Assembly (NCBI RefSeq): GCF_040687965.1
Contig: NZ_CP156084.1
Location: 386,501-450,500, forward strand
DNA length: 64,000 bases
DNA from: Methylocystis echinoides
GTDB lineage: Bacteria; Pseudomonadota; Alphaproteobacteria; Rhizobiales; Beijerinckiaceae
Direction: 5' to 3'
How positions within the stretch are numbered: position 1 is the first letter of the stretch; every line of letters starts with the position of its first letter. Both the position numbers and the translations under genes were made by a program. Below, piece by piece: positions 9,437 to 20,936 of the stretch. Below the pieces are notes generated by a model. The model was not told the DNA's origin. It saw nothing but the letters and a program-made list of their open reading frames with translations, and searched no databases.

Positions 9437-9817
9437 TCAGCGCCGAAGCGTCAAGACGATTCCCATCTCCCAAAACTTTGACCGCAAACGGTCCTGGTCG
9501 AAAGGCTTCAACATATACCCGTCGGCGCCGGCGCGCAGGGCGCGGGCGATACGGCCGACGTCGTTCTCAGACGTGCAAAAGACGACCTTTGGGACCTCGC
9601 CGCCCGGCATCCGGCGAAGCGCGCGCAAAAATTCTACGCTGTCGGCGCCGGGCATATTCCAGTCGAGCAGTATCGCGTCGGGCATTCGCTCTTCGCATGC
9701 GATAAGACCGCTCTCGCCATTCGCCGCCTCCCGCGTGCGCAGGTCGACGCCTTCGAGGATTCGACGGGCCACCTTTCGCACTACAGGCGAATCGTCGACC
9801 ACGAGGACCTGTTTCAT
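9437..9817 (-). CDS. Single-domain CheY-like response regulator
   Basis: The protein is 126 residues and consists only of a receiver domain. The acidic pair is Asp8-Asp9, the predicted phosphoacceptor is Asp52 in LLDWNMPG, the switch Thr/Ser lies in FCTSEND and the conserved Lys is 104 in YMLKPFDQD. With no output domain it probably acts by protein contact or as a phosphate sink. It lies just downstream of chpT on the same strand, 83 bases from that gene's stop, so a link to the CtrA/ChpT relay is plausible but inferred. Confidence 0.85.
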   Translation of the reverse strand: MKQVLVVDDSPVVRKVARRILEGVDLRTREAANGESGLIACEERMPDAILLDWNMPGADSVEFLRALRRMPGGEVPKVVFCTSENDVGRIARALRAGADGYMLKPFDQDRLRSKFWEMGIVLTLRR

Positions 9818-9900
9818 CTGGCGCGCCCCTGCCGCCGCGCATCTCGCGGCGATGCGCGCAGTATCGGCGCAGGCCGGTTAAAGAAGCGGAACCCGAACCG

Positions 9901-10584
9901 TTACGCGACAGCGCTTTGCGGCGCTTCCACCTCGTCCGAGGCGGCCGCCGGCCGGGCTTCGATGCTGATGAGCTCCGGTTCGGTCGCGACTGTGATGGCG
10001 AGGTTGCAAGCCTTTGCGACGAGACCCGTGTAGTAGGGCTGGATGGCGCGAGCGTCGATGGCGCTGTCCTCCGCTTCGCCGGCGAGAAGCGCCGGAAGAT
10101 GCGCGGCCAGACGCGCATTGACGCCGCGCGCCTCGACCTTGAAGGAAATGGAGTCGTCCGCGCCCGTCGAGGAGACGGAGATCACGCCGCCGCGGGGGAT
10201 GGCGGCGTCGGCGAGCAGGCAAAGATTGAGCAGCAGCTTTACCTTGTTTTTGGACATCAGAACGCGCGGCACGCTCCAATTGAGCTGCGTGCGCTCATCG
10301 GCGAGAAGCTGACGGGTGACGAGCTCCGCGTCGCCGGTGTCGATCGAGGCTCCCTTGGAGCCGGCGGCGCCGAAGGCGAGGCGACAGAACTGAAGGCGCG
10401 CCGACGCCTCATTGGCGGAGGATTTGATGAGCGCCAGCGCATGGCCGCGCATCTCGGCGTCCTTCTCCTCCTCCAGCACTTCGAGCCCGTTGACGATCGC
10501 GCCGACGGGTGAAATCACGTCGTGGCAGACTCGCGACGACAGCAAGGCCGCGAGATCGAGAGCGTCGAGCGAGAAGTTGGTCAT
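9901..10584 (-). CDS. chpT: Histidine phosphotransferase ChpT
   Basis: In Caulobacter ChpT passes phosphate from the hybrid kinase CckA to CtrA and CpdR. This protein is 227 residues from the ATG at 10584. Its N-terminal dimerisation helices hold the predicted phospho-His (His21 in RVCHDVISPVGAI), and a C-terminal domain resembles a degenerate kinase ATPase fold without intact ATP-binding boxes. The frame is open further upstream, but the family N-terminus begins at this ATG. Closeness to ctrA, convergent with a receiver gene between them, supports the assignment. Confidence 0.88.
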   Translation of the reverse strand: MTNFSLDALDLAALLSSRVCHDVISPVGAIVNGLEVLEEEKDAEMRGHALALIKSSANEASARLQFCRLAFGAAGSKGASIDTGDAELVTRQLLADERTQLNWSVPRVLMSKNKVKLLLNLCLLADAAIPRGGVISVSSTGADDSISFKVEARGVNARLAAHLPALLAGEAEDSAIDARAIQPYYTGLVAKACNLAITVATEPELISIEARPAAASDEVEAPQSAVA

Positions 10585-10770
10585 AAGGCAATCCCGGAGG
10601 CGCGCGGCGCCGCTTGCTGGTGAGAAGACAATCAAGGATCTTTGCTGCGTAACGCGAACAGGCACGCTTGCGACGAATCACTGGATTTCGTCTTGTGCAA
10701 GGGTAACCGCGGCCGCGCGGATTGCAAATTGCGCGCCCTATGTTCGTAAACAAAGCTTGAAAGAGCGGGC

Positions 10771-11601
10771 ATGATCGACGATTACGCGCCTCCCGCCGAG
10801 CGCCGGCGCCTCGCGCGGCTTTTTGGCGATCTCGTCGCCGGCGCAGGCGCGCTGGCGATGGACGTGCTGGCGCGGCCGCAAATCGCCTCGCGCCTCAAGG
10901 ACGATCATTCTCCGGTCACCGAGGCGGATCAGCGCGTCGAGGAGTATCTTTTGGCCGCCCTGGCCCGCGCGCTTCCGGGGCTGGCTGCGGTCGCCGAGGA
11001 AAGCGCCGCGCGCGGGACAAGCGCGGCCCATGGCGGCGTCTTCCTGCTCGTCGATCCCATCGACGGCACGCGCGAGTTCCTCGCGCGCAGCTCGGAATTC
11101 ACCATCAATGTCGCTCTGATCGTCGACGGCGCGCCGGCCGCGGGGGCGGTGGCGGCGCCGGCGCAGGGCCGAGTCTGGTTCGCCGGCGCTGACAGCTTCG
11201 TGGCCGACGCCGCGCCTGGCGGCCGCCTGCCGGCGCCGCAGGACTGGCGGCTTCTGCGCACGCGCAAAGCGCCCGAGGACGGGCTCACCGCGCTCGTCTC
11301 TAAATCGCATCTCGACGCCGAAACGGCGGCCTACGTCGCGCGCCTTCCCGTCGCGGCGCGCATGTCCGTCGGATCGTCGCTGAAATTCTGCGCCCTCGCC
11401 GAGGGGACGGCCGACGTCTACCCGCGTTTCGGCCCCACCATGGAGTGGGACACCGCCGCGGGCGACGCGATCCTCCGCGTGGCGGGCGGCGTGACGCTCG
11501 ATCCGGCGGGCGCGCCGCTTCTCTACAACAAGGCGGCCGCAAAATACCGCAACGGCCCCTTCATTTCCTGGGGCGATCCTGCGGTCGCAACGCTTTATTA
11601 A
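10771..11601 (+). CDS. cysQ: 3'(2'),5'-bisphosphate nucleotidase CysQ-like (inositol monophosphatase family)
   Basis: A 276-residue Mg-dependent phosphatase. Family motifs are the metal-binding EES (VAEESAARG), DPIDGTREF and the C-terminal MEWDTAAGDAIL. The length, the TREF variant and the SKSHLD segment point to the CysQ subgroup, which recycles 3'-phosphoadenosine 5'-phosphate made during sulfate assimilation. A general inositol monophosphatase is the main alternative. It is divergent from chpT with about 190 bases between, and no sulfate-assimilation genes are adjacent. Confidence 0.85.
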   Translation: MIDDYAPPAERRRLARLFGDLVAGAGALAMDVLARPQIASRLKDDHSPVTEADQRVEEYLLAALARALPGLAAVAEESAARGTSAAHGGVFLLVDPIDGTREFLARSSEFTINVALIVDGAPAAGAVAAPAQGRVWFAGADSFVADAAPGGRLPAPQDWRLLRTRKAPEDGLTALVSKSHLDAETAAYVARLPVAARMSVGSSLKFCALAEGTADVYPRFGPTMEWDTAAGDAILRVAGGVTLDPAGAPLLYNKAAAKYRNGPFISWGDPAVATLY

Positions 11602-11735
11602 CGACGCTGCGCGACTCTTCCGCCATGCGTGACGTACGGCGCCGCCGCGACGCCGAGGCGCCGCGCGACGGCCGCATTCCGCGCCGATCCGTCACTCGGC
11701 CTGACACCGTTTGCGTATTGGAGTTTCAAGCGATC

Positions 11736-12326
11736 ATGAGCGCCTGGCATCGTCCCTCGTCCCGCCGAGATCTCTTTCGCTTTGCAGCCTCGGCCGCCGC
11801 CTGCGCCGCCCTGCCCGGCCTGGCGCGCGCCAATCAAAGACCCGAGGCCTTTACGAGCGGCGAAATCGTCGAGAACGGCCACCGCTTCTTCGGCTCCATT
11901 TCGCGCGGGCTCGCCGAAGGCCTCGAGCAGGCCAATAAGAAATGGGGCCGCCCCAACGCCTATATTCTCGGCCAGGAGGCCGGCGGCGCCTTTGTCGGCG
12001 GGCTACGCTACGGCGAGGGCAAGATGTTCACCCGCAACGCGGGCCAGAAGCCGGTTTTCTGGCAGGGTCCCTCCATCGGCCTCGACGCCGGCGCCGACGG
12101 CGACCGCACGATGATGCTGGTCTACAATCTTCCGGACGTGGAGGCGATCTACCGCCGCTATGCGGGCGTCAACGGCTCGGCCTATCTCGTCGGCGGCCTG
12201 GGCTTCACCGCGCTCAACAATGAAGAGGTCGTGGTCATGCCGGTGCGCGCAGGCCTCGGCGCGCGACTCGGCCTCGCGCTGAGCTATTTGAAATTTACCC
12301 CGGATTCGACCTGGAACCCGTTCTGA
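11736..12326 (+). CDS. Exported DUF1134-family protein
   Basis: A 196-residue protein from the ATG at 11736. The N-terminus SSRRDLFRFAASAAA followed by GLARA looks like a Tat-type signal peptide with cleavage after residue 32 or so. The mature part matches the DUF1134 pattern: GEIVENGHRFFGSISRGLA, a central GLRYGEG stretch and a C-terminal GLALSYLKFTPDSTWNPF. The family is common in alphaproteobacteria and has no established function. It stands alone between cysQ and a coiled-coil gene. Confidence 0.8.
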   Translation: MSAWHRPSSRRDLFRFAASAAACAALPGLARANQRPEAFTSGEIVENGHRFFGSISRGLAEGLEQANKKWGRPNAYILGQEAGGAFVGGLRYGEGKMFTRNAGQKPVFWQGPSIGLDAGADGDRTMMLVYNLPDVEAIYRRYAGVNGSAYLVGGLGFTALNNEEVVVMPVRAGLGARLGLALSYLKFTPDSTWNPF

Positions 12327-12497
12327 GACGAAGGACCGCTCCGCGCCCGGGCGCGAAGAGAGGGCGCGCCGCCAGCGGCCTGGGCGAGTCTTAAGCTAAA
12401 TCTGAGCCGTTGATTTTTTGATTTCGCCGGCCAGTCGTGGCACTCTTGCGCGCGTCCCGCAGGCGAATAGGGCGCACGGCGGCGCGAGGTTGGCGTC

Positions 12498-13526
12498 TTG
12501 ATTGAACAGGCAATGTATTTCGCGCTCGGCTTTCTCGTCGCCGGGCTGATCACGCTTCTGTTTCTGCCGGCCTTCTGGCGGCGCGCCATGCGCCTGTCGA
12601 TGCGCCGGCTGCAAATGCTCGCCCCCATGTCCATGGAGGAGGTGATCGCCGAGCGTGACCTGCTGCGCGCGGAATTCGCCGTACGCGAGCGCCGGATGGA
12701 GCAGGAGATAGAGGCGGTGAAGGCCTCGAAGGCCTTCGATCTCGCCGCCATCGGCCGCCACGCATCGCGCGTCGCGCAGGCCGAAGCGCAGCTCAAGAAG
12801 GCCGAGGCCGACAACCGCGACATGGCGGTGGCGCTGGGCGAGGCGCAGAAGGTCCTTGCCGAGCGCACCGATCTCCTGCGCTCGACCGAACTCGCCCTGA
12901 TCGAAATGACCGAGCGCGCCGACCGCGACGTCGAGCGTCTGCGCCTTCTCGAATCCGACAAGGAAGAGCTCGGCCGCGAGAAAGAGGCGCAATCGACCAG
13001 GGTCGTCGCCCATGAAGCGAAGATTGGCGCGTTGCACGAACAAAACGCCAGTCTGCAGCGTGAGCTCGAAGTGCTGAAACAGGACTATGAGCGCGTCGCC
13101 GCCGAGGCCGCGCGCACGCCGGGGCTCGCCAAGCATCTTGCCCACAAGAACGACGAGCTCGAGGCCGCACAGCGCGAATACGCCGCCCTCTTGAAGGAGC
13201 GCGACGAGACCCGCGCCGAACTCGCCGCCGAGCAGGAGCGCCGGCGCAACGAGGCCGATTCTCTCGAAAACGCCCTGCGGCTGGCGCGCAACGAGGCGCG
13301 CAGCGCGGCGGACAGGCTCGAAGCCACGCGCGCCGACAACGCGATGCTTCACGGCGCGGTCGAGGCGTTGCGCGCCGAACGCGCGCATCAGCGGCGCAAT
13401 GGCGGGACCGCCGCGACAAGCGAGCCGGCGTCTCAGGCGGATGTCGTGGCGCTGCGGGAAACTCTAACGGACTTCGGAACGCGCGTCGCGGAACTCGCGG
13501 AAACCACGCCGGAACGGGTCGAGTAG
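12498..13526 (+). CDS. Membrane-anchored coiled-coil protein of unknown function
   Basis: The protein is 342 residues from a TTG at 12498; an in-frame ATG at 12513 is an alternative start. A single N-terminal membrane segment (about 6-26, FALGFLVAGLITLLFLPAFW) is followed by roughly 280 residues rich in Glu, Ala, Arg and Leu with heptad character, so mostly coiled coil. The topology suggests an inner-membrane anchor with a long cytoplasmic rod, as in cell-shape or envelope scaffold proteins. I recognise no named family. Confidence 0.75.
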   Translation: MIEQAMYFALGFLVAGLITLLFLPAFWRRAMRLSMRRLQMLAPMSMEEVIAERDLLRAEFAVRERRMEQEIEAVKASKAFDLAAIGRHASRVAQAEAQLKKAEADNRDMAVALGEAQKVLAERTDLLRSTELALIEMTERADRDVERLRLLESDKEELGREKEAQSTRVVAHEAKIGALHEQNASLQRELEVLKQDYERVAAEAARTPGLAKHLAHKNDELEAAQREYAALLKERDETRAELAAEQERRRNEADSLENALRLARNEARSAADRLEATRADNAMLHGAVEALRAERAHQRRNGGTAATSEPASQADVVALRETLTDFGTRVAELAETTPERVE

Positions 13527-13595
13527 GTCGCTTGACCGGGCGGCGAGGCTTTGGGACAAGGGTCGCAACGTCACGTTCGCCACGAGGTTGAAACC

Positions 13596-13877
13596 TTGCT
13601 TTTCGTCGCCCTTTGCCAGGACAAGCCGGGTCATGTCGATCTGCGCCTCTCGACCCGCGCCGCCCACCTCGCCTTCCTGGAGACGCATGCGGCGCAAGTG
13701 AAGCTCGGCGGACCCTTTCTCGACGGCGAGACGCCCGTGGGCTCCATGCTGATCCTCGACTGTCCCGACGAGGCCGCGGCGCGCGCCCTGCTCGCCGAGG
13801 ACCCTTATGCGCAGGCCGGTCTGTTCGAACGGGTCGAGTTGCGCGCCTGGAAGCGCGTCGTCGGCGCGGCGCTCTAG
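13596..13877 (+). CDS. YciI-like protein
   Basis: A 93-residue protein of the YciI/YCII ferredoxin-like fold. Family signs are the LLFVALCQDKPG N-terminus, the THAAQVKLGGPFLD loop with its conserved His, and the C-terminal DPYAQAGLFERVELRAWKRV. The biochemical role is poorly defined. I chose the TTG at 13596 because the family N-terminus begins there; the frame extends to 13551 with 15 unlikely residues. The EVE-domain gene starts immediately after its stop, so the pair is probably one transcript. Confidence 0.85.
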   Translation: MLFVALCQDKPGHVDLRLSTRAAHLAFLETHAAQVKLGGPFLDGETPVGSMLILDCPDEAAARALLAEDPYAQAGLFERVELRAWKRVVGAAL

Positions 13878-14300
13878 ATGGCGCACTGGCTTCTCAAGAG
13901 CGAACCCTCGACCTGGTCCTGGGACCAGCAGGTCGCCGCAGGCGCGAAGGGCACGTTCTGGAACGGCGTGCGGAACCATCTCGCCAAGAAGCATCTCATG
14001 GCGATGAAGAGGGGCGAGCGCGCCTTCTTCTATCACTCGAACGACGAGCGCGCGATCGTCGGGATCGTCGAGATCATCAAGGAATATTACCCCGACCACA
14101 CCGACGAGACCGGCAAGTTCGGCATGGTCGACGTAAAGGCGGCGAAGCCGCTCGCCAAGCCGGTGACGCTCGCTCAGATCAAGGCCGAGCCGCGTCTCGC
14201 GGAAATGGCGCTGGTCAATAACTCGCGTCTGTCGGTCCAGCCGGTGACGGATGCGGAGTGGGCGCTTGTGATGAAGATGGCGGGAGAAAAGAGCGCGTAA
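13878..14300 (+). CDS. EVE-domain protein
   Basis: A 140-residue single EVE domain, a PUA-like fold proposed to read modified nucleobases. Typical features are MAHWLLKSEPSTWSWD at the N-terminus, FWNGVRNHLAKKHLMAMKRG and FFYHSNDERAIVG. The family is broadly conserved next to housekeeping genes, but its physiological substrate is unsettled. It starts directly after the YciI stop codon. Confidence 0.9.
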   Translation: MAHWLLKSEPSTWSWDQQVAAGAKGTFWNGVRNHLAKKHLMAMKRGERAFFYHSNDERAIVGIVEIIKEYYPDHTDETGKFGMVDVKAAKPLAKPVTLAQIKAEPRLAEMALVNNSRLSVQPVTDAEWALVMKMAGEKSA

Positions 14301-14311
14301 TTCCCTCGCCT

Positions 14312-14369
14312 CGTCATGGCCGGGCTCATCCCCCGGCGAGGGACGCCCGGCCCAGGGCCGGGCATGACG
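14312..14369. repeat. Intergenic palindromic repeat (REP-like)
   Basis: A long imperfect inverted repeat with arms cgtcatggccgggc (left) and gccgggcatgacg (right) and internal ccggcgag/cgcccgg pairing. It occupies the gap between two convergent genes, the EVE gene and the TPR gene. The sequence type is common between genes of Hyphomicrobiales. Its position makes a two-way transcription stop plausible. Confidence 0.65.
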
Positions 14370-14407
14370 ACGTCACCCGCAGCCTGCGCGGAAAAAACCG
14401 TCGCCGT

Positions 14408-16198
14408 CTATCCGCCGGTCTTGCCCGTGGCGTTGGCGACCTCCGGCTGATCCTTCAGGCCATTCTTGATCTTGTCGAGAATCTTCGGCAGGTCTTCGGG
14501 CTCGGGGTTCAGATCGCGCGCATGGTTCCACTGGAACTGCGCTTCGAGCTTGCGGCCCACGCGCCAATAAGCGTCGCCCAAATGGTCGTTGATGACCGGA
14601 TCCGACGGCTTCAAATCGATCGCCCGCTCGAGCTCGCGCACGGCGTCGTCGTAGCGGCCGAGCCGGTAATAGGCCCAGCCAAGGCTGTCGACGACATAGC
14701 CGTCGCGTTGCCGCAAGTCGACGGCGCGGCGCAGCATCTTGAACGCCTCGTCGACGTTGACACCCTGATCGACCCAGCTGTAGCCGAGATAATTGAGCAC
14801 CAGCGGCTGATCCGGATTGAGCTCCAGCGCCTTCTTGAGATCGGCTTCCGCCGCCTTCCAGTCCTTGCGGCGCTCATTGGCGATGCCGCGATAATAATAG
14901 AGGAGCCACTGGCTCTTCTCGTCCTTGGGCAGAAGCGCAATCACGCGCGAATAGGTCGCGGCCGCGTCGCCATAGAGCTTGCGCGAGCGCTGCAGATTGC
15001 CGAGCGCCGTCAGCGCCTCCTGGTTCTTCGGATTGGCGGCGACGACCGCGGAAAGATGGTCCGTCGCTTCCTTCGATTTGCCGAGCGTCTCCAGAATCAG
15101 CGCCGCCTGAATATCGGCGTTGACGCGCAGCGGGCTGTCCTTGGGCACGCTGTCGTAAAGATCGATCGCCATCTCCGGCTGCTTCATGCGCTCATAGACG
15201 TCGCCCAGCGTCAGGATCGCGAGGGCGTTCTCCGGCGCGAGAGCGAGCGACAGGCGCAGATAGATGAGCGAGGCGAGTTCGTCGCCCTGGCGGCCGCCGA
15301 TGGCGCCGAGCCCGTAGAGGGCTTCGGCCGCGCCGTCATCCGCCGTGCGCACAAAAGGCGGCAGCGGCTTGCCCTCGTTGAGCGCCGCAATGGCGGCGAC
15401 CACGATCGGGTGGCCGGGCGCCACCTCGTTGAACGTTTCGTAGAGCTTCTTCGCGTCCTCGCGCTGGCCGCGGCTCGCGAGGAAGCGGGCGTAGGCGTCG
15501 ACCAGACGCAGCGTGTTTCGCTCCGCCGCATAGGCGGATTTGAAGCGCTTTTCCGCCTCCGCCTTGTCGCCGCCGAGATCGGCGATCAGCGCGCCGTGGT
15601 AATCCCGGAAGACGACGAAAATGTCCTCGTTGAGCGCGTCGAGCGTCTGCAGCGCCTTGCGCGTGTCCTTGGCGCCGGCGTAGGTCCAGGCGGTGAGCAG
15701 GGTCGTCGTGATGTCGCGGCGACGGTCGCCGCCACCCTTGGCGAGTTCCGCGCGCGCCGCCGCGTAACGGCGATTCTTGAAGAGATCCACGCCCTTGGTC
15801 AGGTGTGCGAGTCCGTTGCCCTTGTCATGCGCGAGCACGCGTGGCGCCAAGGCGACGGCCTCCGCCATGGCGCCGTTGGAGAGCGCTGCGACGAAAGCGC
15901 GGTCGATCAGGTCCTGATTGTTCGGATCGTCGCGCAGCGCCTCGCGGAAAAACGTCGAAGCGGCGAGCGTGTCCCGCTCGGCGCCCGCGACGATGGCGGC
16001 GAGGTAATTGCCCGACAGGCTCGTTCCGACCTCGAAAGGCCGCGGGACCGACAGGGTTCCTTCCCGGGCCGTCGCGTGGCTGGACCCGGGCAAGGCGCAG
16101 GATAGCGCGAAAACGGCCGCGACCGCCGTCGTGCGAAGCGGCAGCCGGCGCCTGACGCCGCGAGAGAAGATGGCGAGCGGGCGAACGAGTTGAAGCAC
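14408..16198 (-). CDS. Exported tetratricopeptide-repeat protein
   Basis: About 596 residues from the GTG at 16198, which places a signal-like segment (TTAVAAVFALSCALPGSSHA) near the N-terminus. The frame is open for 46 more residues upstream, but those look non-coding. At least eight TPR units follow; the clearest are in the C-terminal half (for example LLYYYRGIANERRKDWKAAE and VVDSLGWAYYRLGRYDDAVR). Such proteins in alphaproteobacteria are often periplasmic or outer-membrane scaffolds; the exact role is unknown. The gene follows sucC on the same strand after a 282-base gap. Confidence 0.85.
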   Translation of the reverse strand: MLQLVRPLAIFSRGVRRRLPLRTTAVAAVFALSCALPGSSHATAREGTLSVPRPFEVGTSLSGNYLAAIVAGAERDTLAASTFFREALRDDPNNQDLIDRAFVAALSNGAMAEAVALAPRVLAHDKGNGLAHLTKGVDLFKNRRYAAARAELAKGGGDRRRDITTTLLTAWTYAGAKDTRKALQTLDALNEDIFVVFRDYHGALIADLGGDKAEAEKRFKSAYAAERNTLRLVDAYARFLASRGQREDAKKLYETFNEVAPGHPIVVAAIAALNEGKPLPPFVRTADDGAAEALYGLGAIGGRQGDELASLIYLRLSLALAPENALAILTLGDVYERMKQPEMAIDLYDSVPKDSPLRVNADIQAALILETLGKSKEATDHLSAVVAANPKNQEALTALGNLQRSRKLYGDAAATYSRVIALLPKDEKSQWLLYYYRGIANERRKDWKAAEADLKKALELNPDQPLVLNYLGYSWVDQGVNVDEAFKMLRRAVDLRQRDGYVVDSLGWAYYRLGRYDDAVRELERAIDLKPSDPVINDHLGDAYWRVGRKLEAQFQWNHARDLNPEPEDLPKILDKIKNGLKDQPEVANATGKTGG

Positions 16199-16480
16199 AG
16201 GCGCTTTCCTAGAAAAGAGGCGACGCGGCCTGCGGCAGACGCGGCCGTTCCGCCAGGACGAGTGGCCGGAGTTCAGGAGATTCGCGGTTAAAGATGGCGG
16301 TTTTGCGCTCGCAGCGCAAGGCGAGTCCCGACGCAATGATTGTCGGCCGGGGCAATCGTCGCCAGACCCCCTGAAAAACTACAGCCCTCGCCCTGGCGTG
16401 CAGCCGTTGAAGAGGCCGCATACAGGGCAAGGGCGATGAAGCGTTTGAGGGACGCGTCGTCCCCCTTCAGAACGTGAGCG

Positions 16481-17671
<1,191 letters not shown>

Positions 17672-17806
17672 GCGGTGGGCTCTCCCTCGAAGCAAGAAAC
17701 GGCGGGGCTTGCGGCCTAATGGCCATGGCGGGGCGGCGGCGTCAAGCGGACGGGAGGTCGCGGGGGCGTTGCAGCCGTTGCGTCGTTTCGACCAAGGCGC
17801 GGCCGC

Positions 17807-18424
17807 TCATCCCGCTTCGTGCCCGGCCCGCCCGTCGACCAGCACGTCGATCTTTCCCGACTCGACCCGGTAGAGCCAGCCGTGGATGCGCGGCAGCGGG
17901 CCGCCGGCGTGCATGTTCCGGATGATGGCGAGGCTTTTCAAATGCTTGATCTGCAGTTTCACGTTCTCCGCCGTCAGCACTTCGAGCTTTTGCTCGCGCG
18001 ACAGATGTTTCTCGCGGGCGATGCGGTCGGCGGCGTCCTTGGCGCCGCTCGCGATGCAGAGCCAGTCGGCGATGTAGTTTTCGTGAACACCGTCCTCGAT
18101 CGCCGCAATGCCGCCGCAGCGCGTGTGGCCGCAGACGATAATGTCCTCAATCTTCAGATGGACCACGCCGTATTCGATGATCGACGCGACGTTGACGTCG
18201 TTGAAGGCGATGATGTTGGCGACATTGCGATGGACGAACATGGTGCCGGGTCGCGAGCCCGTGATCACGTCTTCGCTGACGCGCGAATCGGAGCAGCCGA
18301 TCCACAAAACCTTTGGCGACTGCCGCTTGGCGATGGCCTGATAATACGCCGCGTGGGGATAGAATTCTTCCGACACGAACTGCTCATTGCCTTTGAGCAG
18401 GTCGTCAATTGTGTGCTTCGACAT
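17807..18424 (-). CDS. can: Beta-class carbonic anhydrase
   Basis: Interconverts CO2 and bicarbonate using zinc. The 205 residues contain all expected ligands and catalytic residues: Cys44, Asp46 and Arg48 in CSDSR, and His100 and Cys103 in CGHTRCGG. The ATG at 18424 has AGGAAG at a good distance; a further in-frame start would add nine residues. It lies between mdh and sucC on the same strand and may supply bicarbonate for anaplerotic carboxylation, which is inference from position. Confidence 0.94.
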   Translation of the reverse strand: MSKHTIDDLLKGNEQFVSEEFYPHAAYYQAIAKRQSPKVLWIGCSDSRVSEDVITGSRPGTMFVHRNVANIIAFNDVNVASIIEYGVVHLKIEDIIVCGHTRCGGIAAIEDGVHENYIADWLCIASGAKDAADRIAREKHLSREQKLEVLTAENVKLQIKHLKSLAIIRNMHAGGPLPRIHGWLYRVESGKIDVLVDGRAGHEAG

Positions 18425-18607
18425 CGGGTCCGGCTTCCTAGAGATGCGCAAGTATAAGCGCAGCCGTGACTTTCAGCAAAGTTTGGATCAGCGCCCCCGT
18501 CCCCGCAGGGCGCGGATATCGACGATCGGCGCCGCAATCGGCGAAGAGCCGCCGCCGCCGCGCCATATCCGAAGACCCGCCATGTCCGAAGAGACCATCT
18601 CTTGCTG

Positions 18608-19603
<996 letters not shown>

Positions 19604-19849
19604 CTAGCGCGCTTTTGCGCGCGAGGGAAGACGCGGCGGCGGCTTTTTCCGCCCGCCGAAACCTCAATGGGAACAAGCGGGCTAACTCACTCGCAGTGCG
19701 CCCAAATCACCGGCGCCGGCAGCGCGCGCCTTATTCGCAGGCAGGACAAAAAACCGCGCCCGGGCGCAAATGTCGCAGACCTTGCGGGCCGCCGCCGCGC
19801 TTCCCACCTGCCTAGCGGGGCGCCGTCCGGGCGCCTGAGAGGATTGAAT

Positions 19850-20404
19850 ATGGGCAGTTTCATCTCGCGCAGTCGGCTCGTCGCCATCGCCGCCGCCGTG
19901 GCGCTCTCGGCCGGGACGGCCGCCGCGGCCGAGGATCCCGACGAAGCGGACCTCCTGAAATACTTCGAGAAAGTCGATGTCTGGCATTTCCCCGTCGACG
20001 CCACCGTTCGCTACAACGACCAGGACGCCGTGGCGACGCGCGAGCTCGTCTTCAAGGATGAGCAGCCCAAGGGCGCGCTCTGCTATGTCCGCTTCGACCT
20101 TTTGCGCGGCGAAGGCGATTATGGCTATGGCTTCAAGCCCTCGGCTGCGCCGGAGGATCGCAAGACGACCGTGTGGGGCACGAATGCGCTGAAGCGCGGC
20201 ACGGTGCTCGACCAGTATTATTCGACCCTGCGCCTCAACGTGATCTACTTTTTCGTGGACGGCCCCAAGTCCGCGGGGGCCAAGGACATTTGTGAGAAGA
20301 AGCAATCGGCGCCGACGGCCCAGGCCGGGAACGCTTACAAGGGCCCCTGGGCCGACCTCGTCACCAGAGTCCGCGCGATCCACGGCTGGCCGGCCCAGAA
20401 ATAG
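19850..20404 (+). CDS. Exported protein of unknown function
   Basis: A 184-residue protein with a signal peptide (LVAIAAAVALSAGTAAAAED, cleavage around residue 27). The mature part is small and globular with no membrane segment and two Cys (GALCYVRF and AKDICEKK) that could form a disulfide in the periplasm. I do not recognise the family. The ATG at 19850 follows a GAGAGG ribosome-binding site. The longer upstream frame, antisense to mdh, is a shadow. Confidence 0.75.
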   Translation: MGSFISRSRLVAIAAAVALSAGTAAAAEDPDEADLLKYFEKVDVWHFPVDATVRYNDQDAVATRELVFKDEQPKGALCYVRFDLLRGEGDYGYGFKPSAAPEDRKTTVWGTNALKRGTVLDQYYSTLRLNVIYFFVDGPKSAGAKDICEKKQSAPTAQAGNAYKGPWADLVTRVRAIHGWPAQK

Positions 20405-20520
20405 GCTCGGCCAGCCTCCCGTCGGGAAAATTGGTTCCGTCGGGCAACACGGCGCTGGACAGGGGGATCGGCATTTGATATTCGCTCCCCCGTTCCGAGA
20501 GCGTCGTGACGCTGACGGAC

Positions 20521-20596
<76 letters not shown>

Positions 20597-20936
20597 AAAA
20601 AATCACCGGGTAGAAATTAGAGGTAGGGCCTCTGGCCCGCGACAAGGGCGCTGTCGCCGCCTTTGCCGCGACGGCGCTGGAAAATCTCGGCGCCAGAGAC
20701 CGGTGTGACCTCGAGGATCCATTGCCCGTGACTTCGGCTTGCACGCATTCGCTCGAGCGGTAGAGCGTCACCCAGCGTAACAGGGTTCGTTGTTCCGGCT
20801 GCCTTGTTCGGGATGGCTTGGCAAGGCTCCCGCGCAAACATTGTCACGTTCAAGCTATGACCAAGGCGACGCTTCGCTTACACGCCTGTCGCCGCGCGAC
20901 ACGGGCTCTCCGCCGATCCACCTCTTGTGGATCGCC
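20597..20936. other. Gene-free stretch between tRNA-Lys and mosB
   Basis: No convincing gene is visible. Open minus-strand frames here run into the tRNA (ending GAQGLEPWTR), a well-known false-ORF pattern. No mobile-element end or direct repeat was recognised. Confidence 0.5.

Noticed and set aside
14258-16105. Long plus-strand open frame opposite the TPR gene (615 codons), and similar ones opposite dapD, yidC and mosAB
   Set aside because: All are antisense shadows in GC-rich DNA: composition is Arg/His-rich and unnatural, and the opposite strand carries a well-supported gene.
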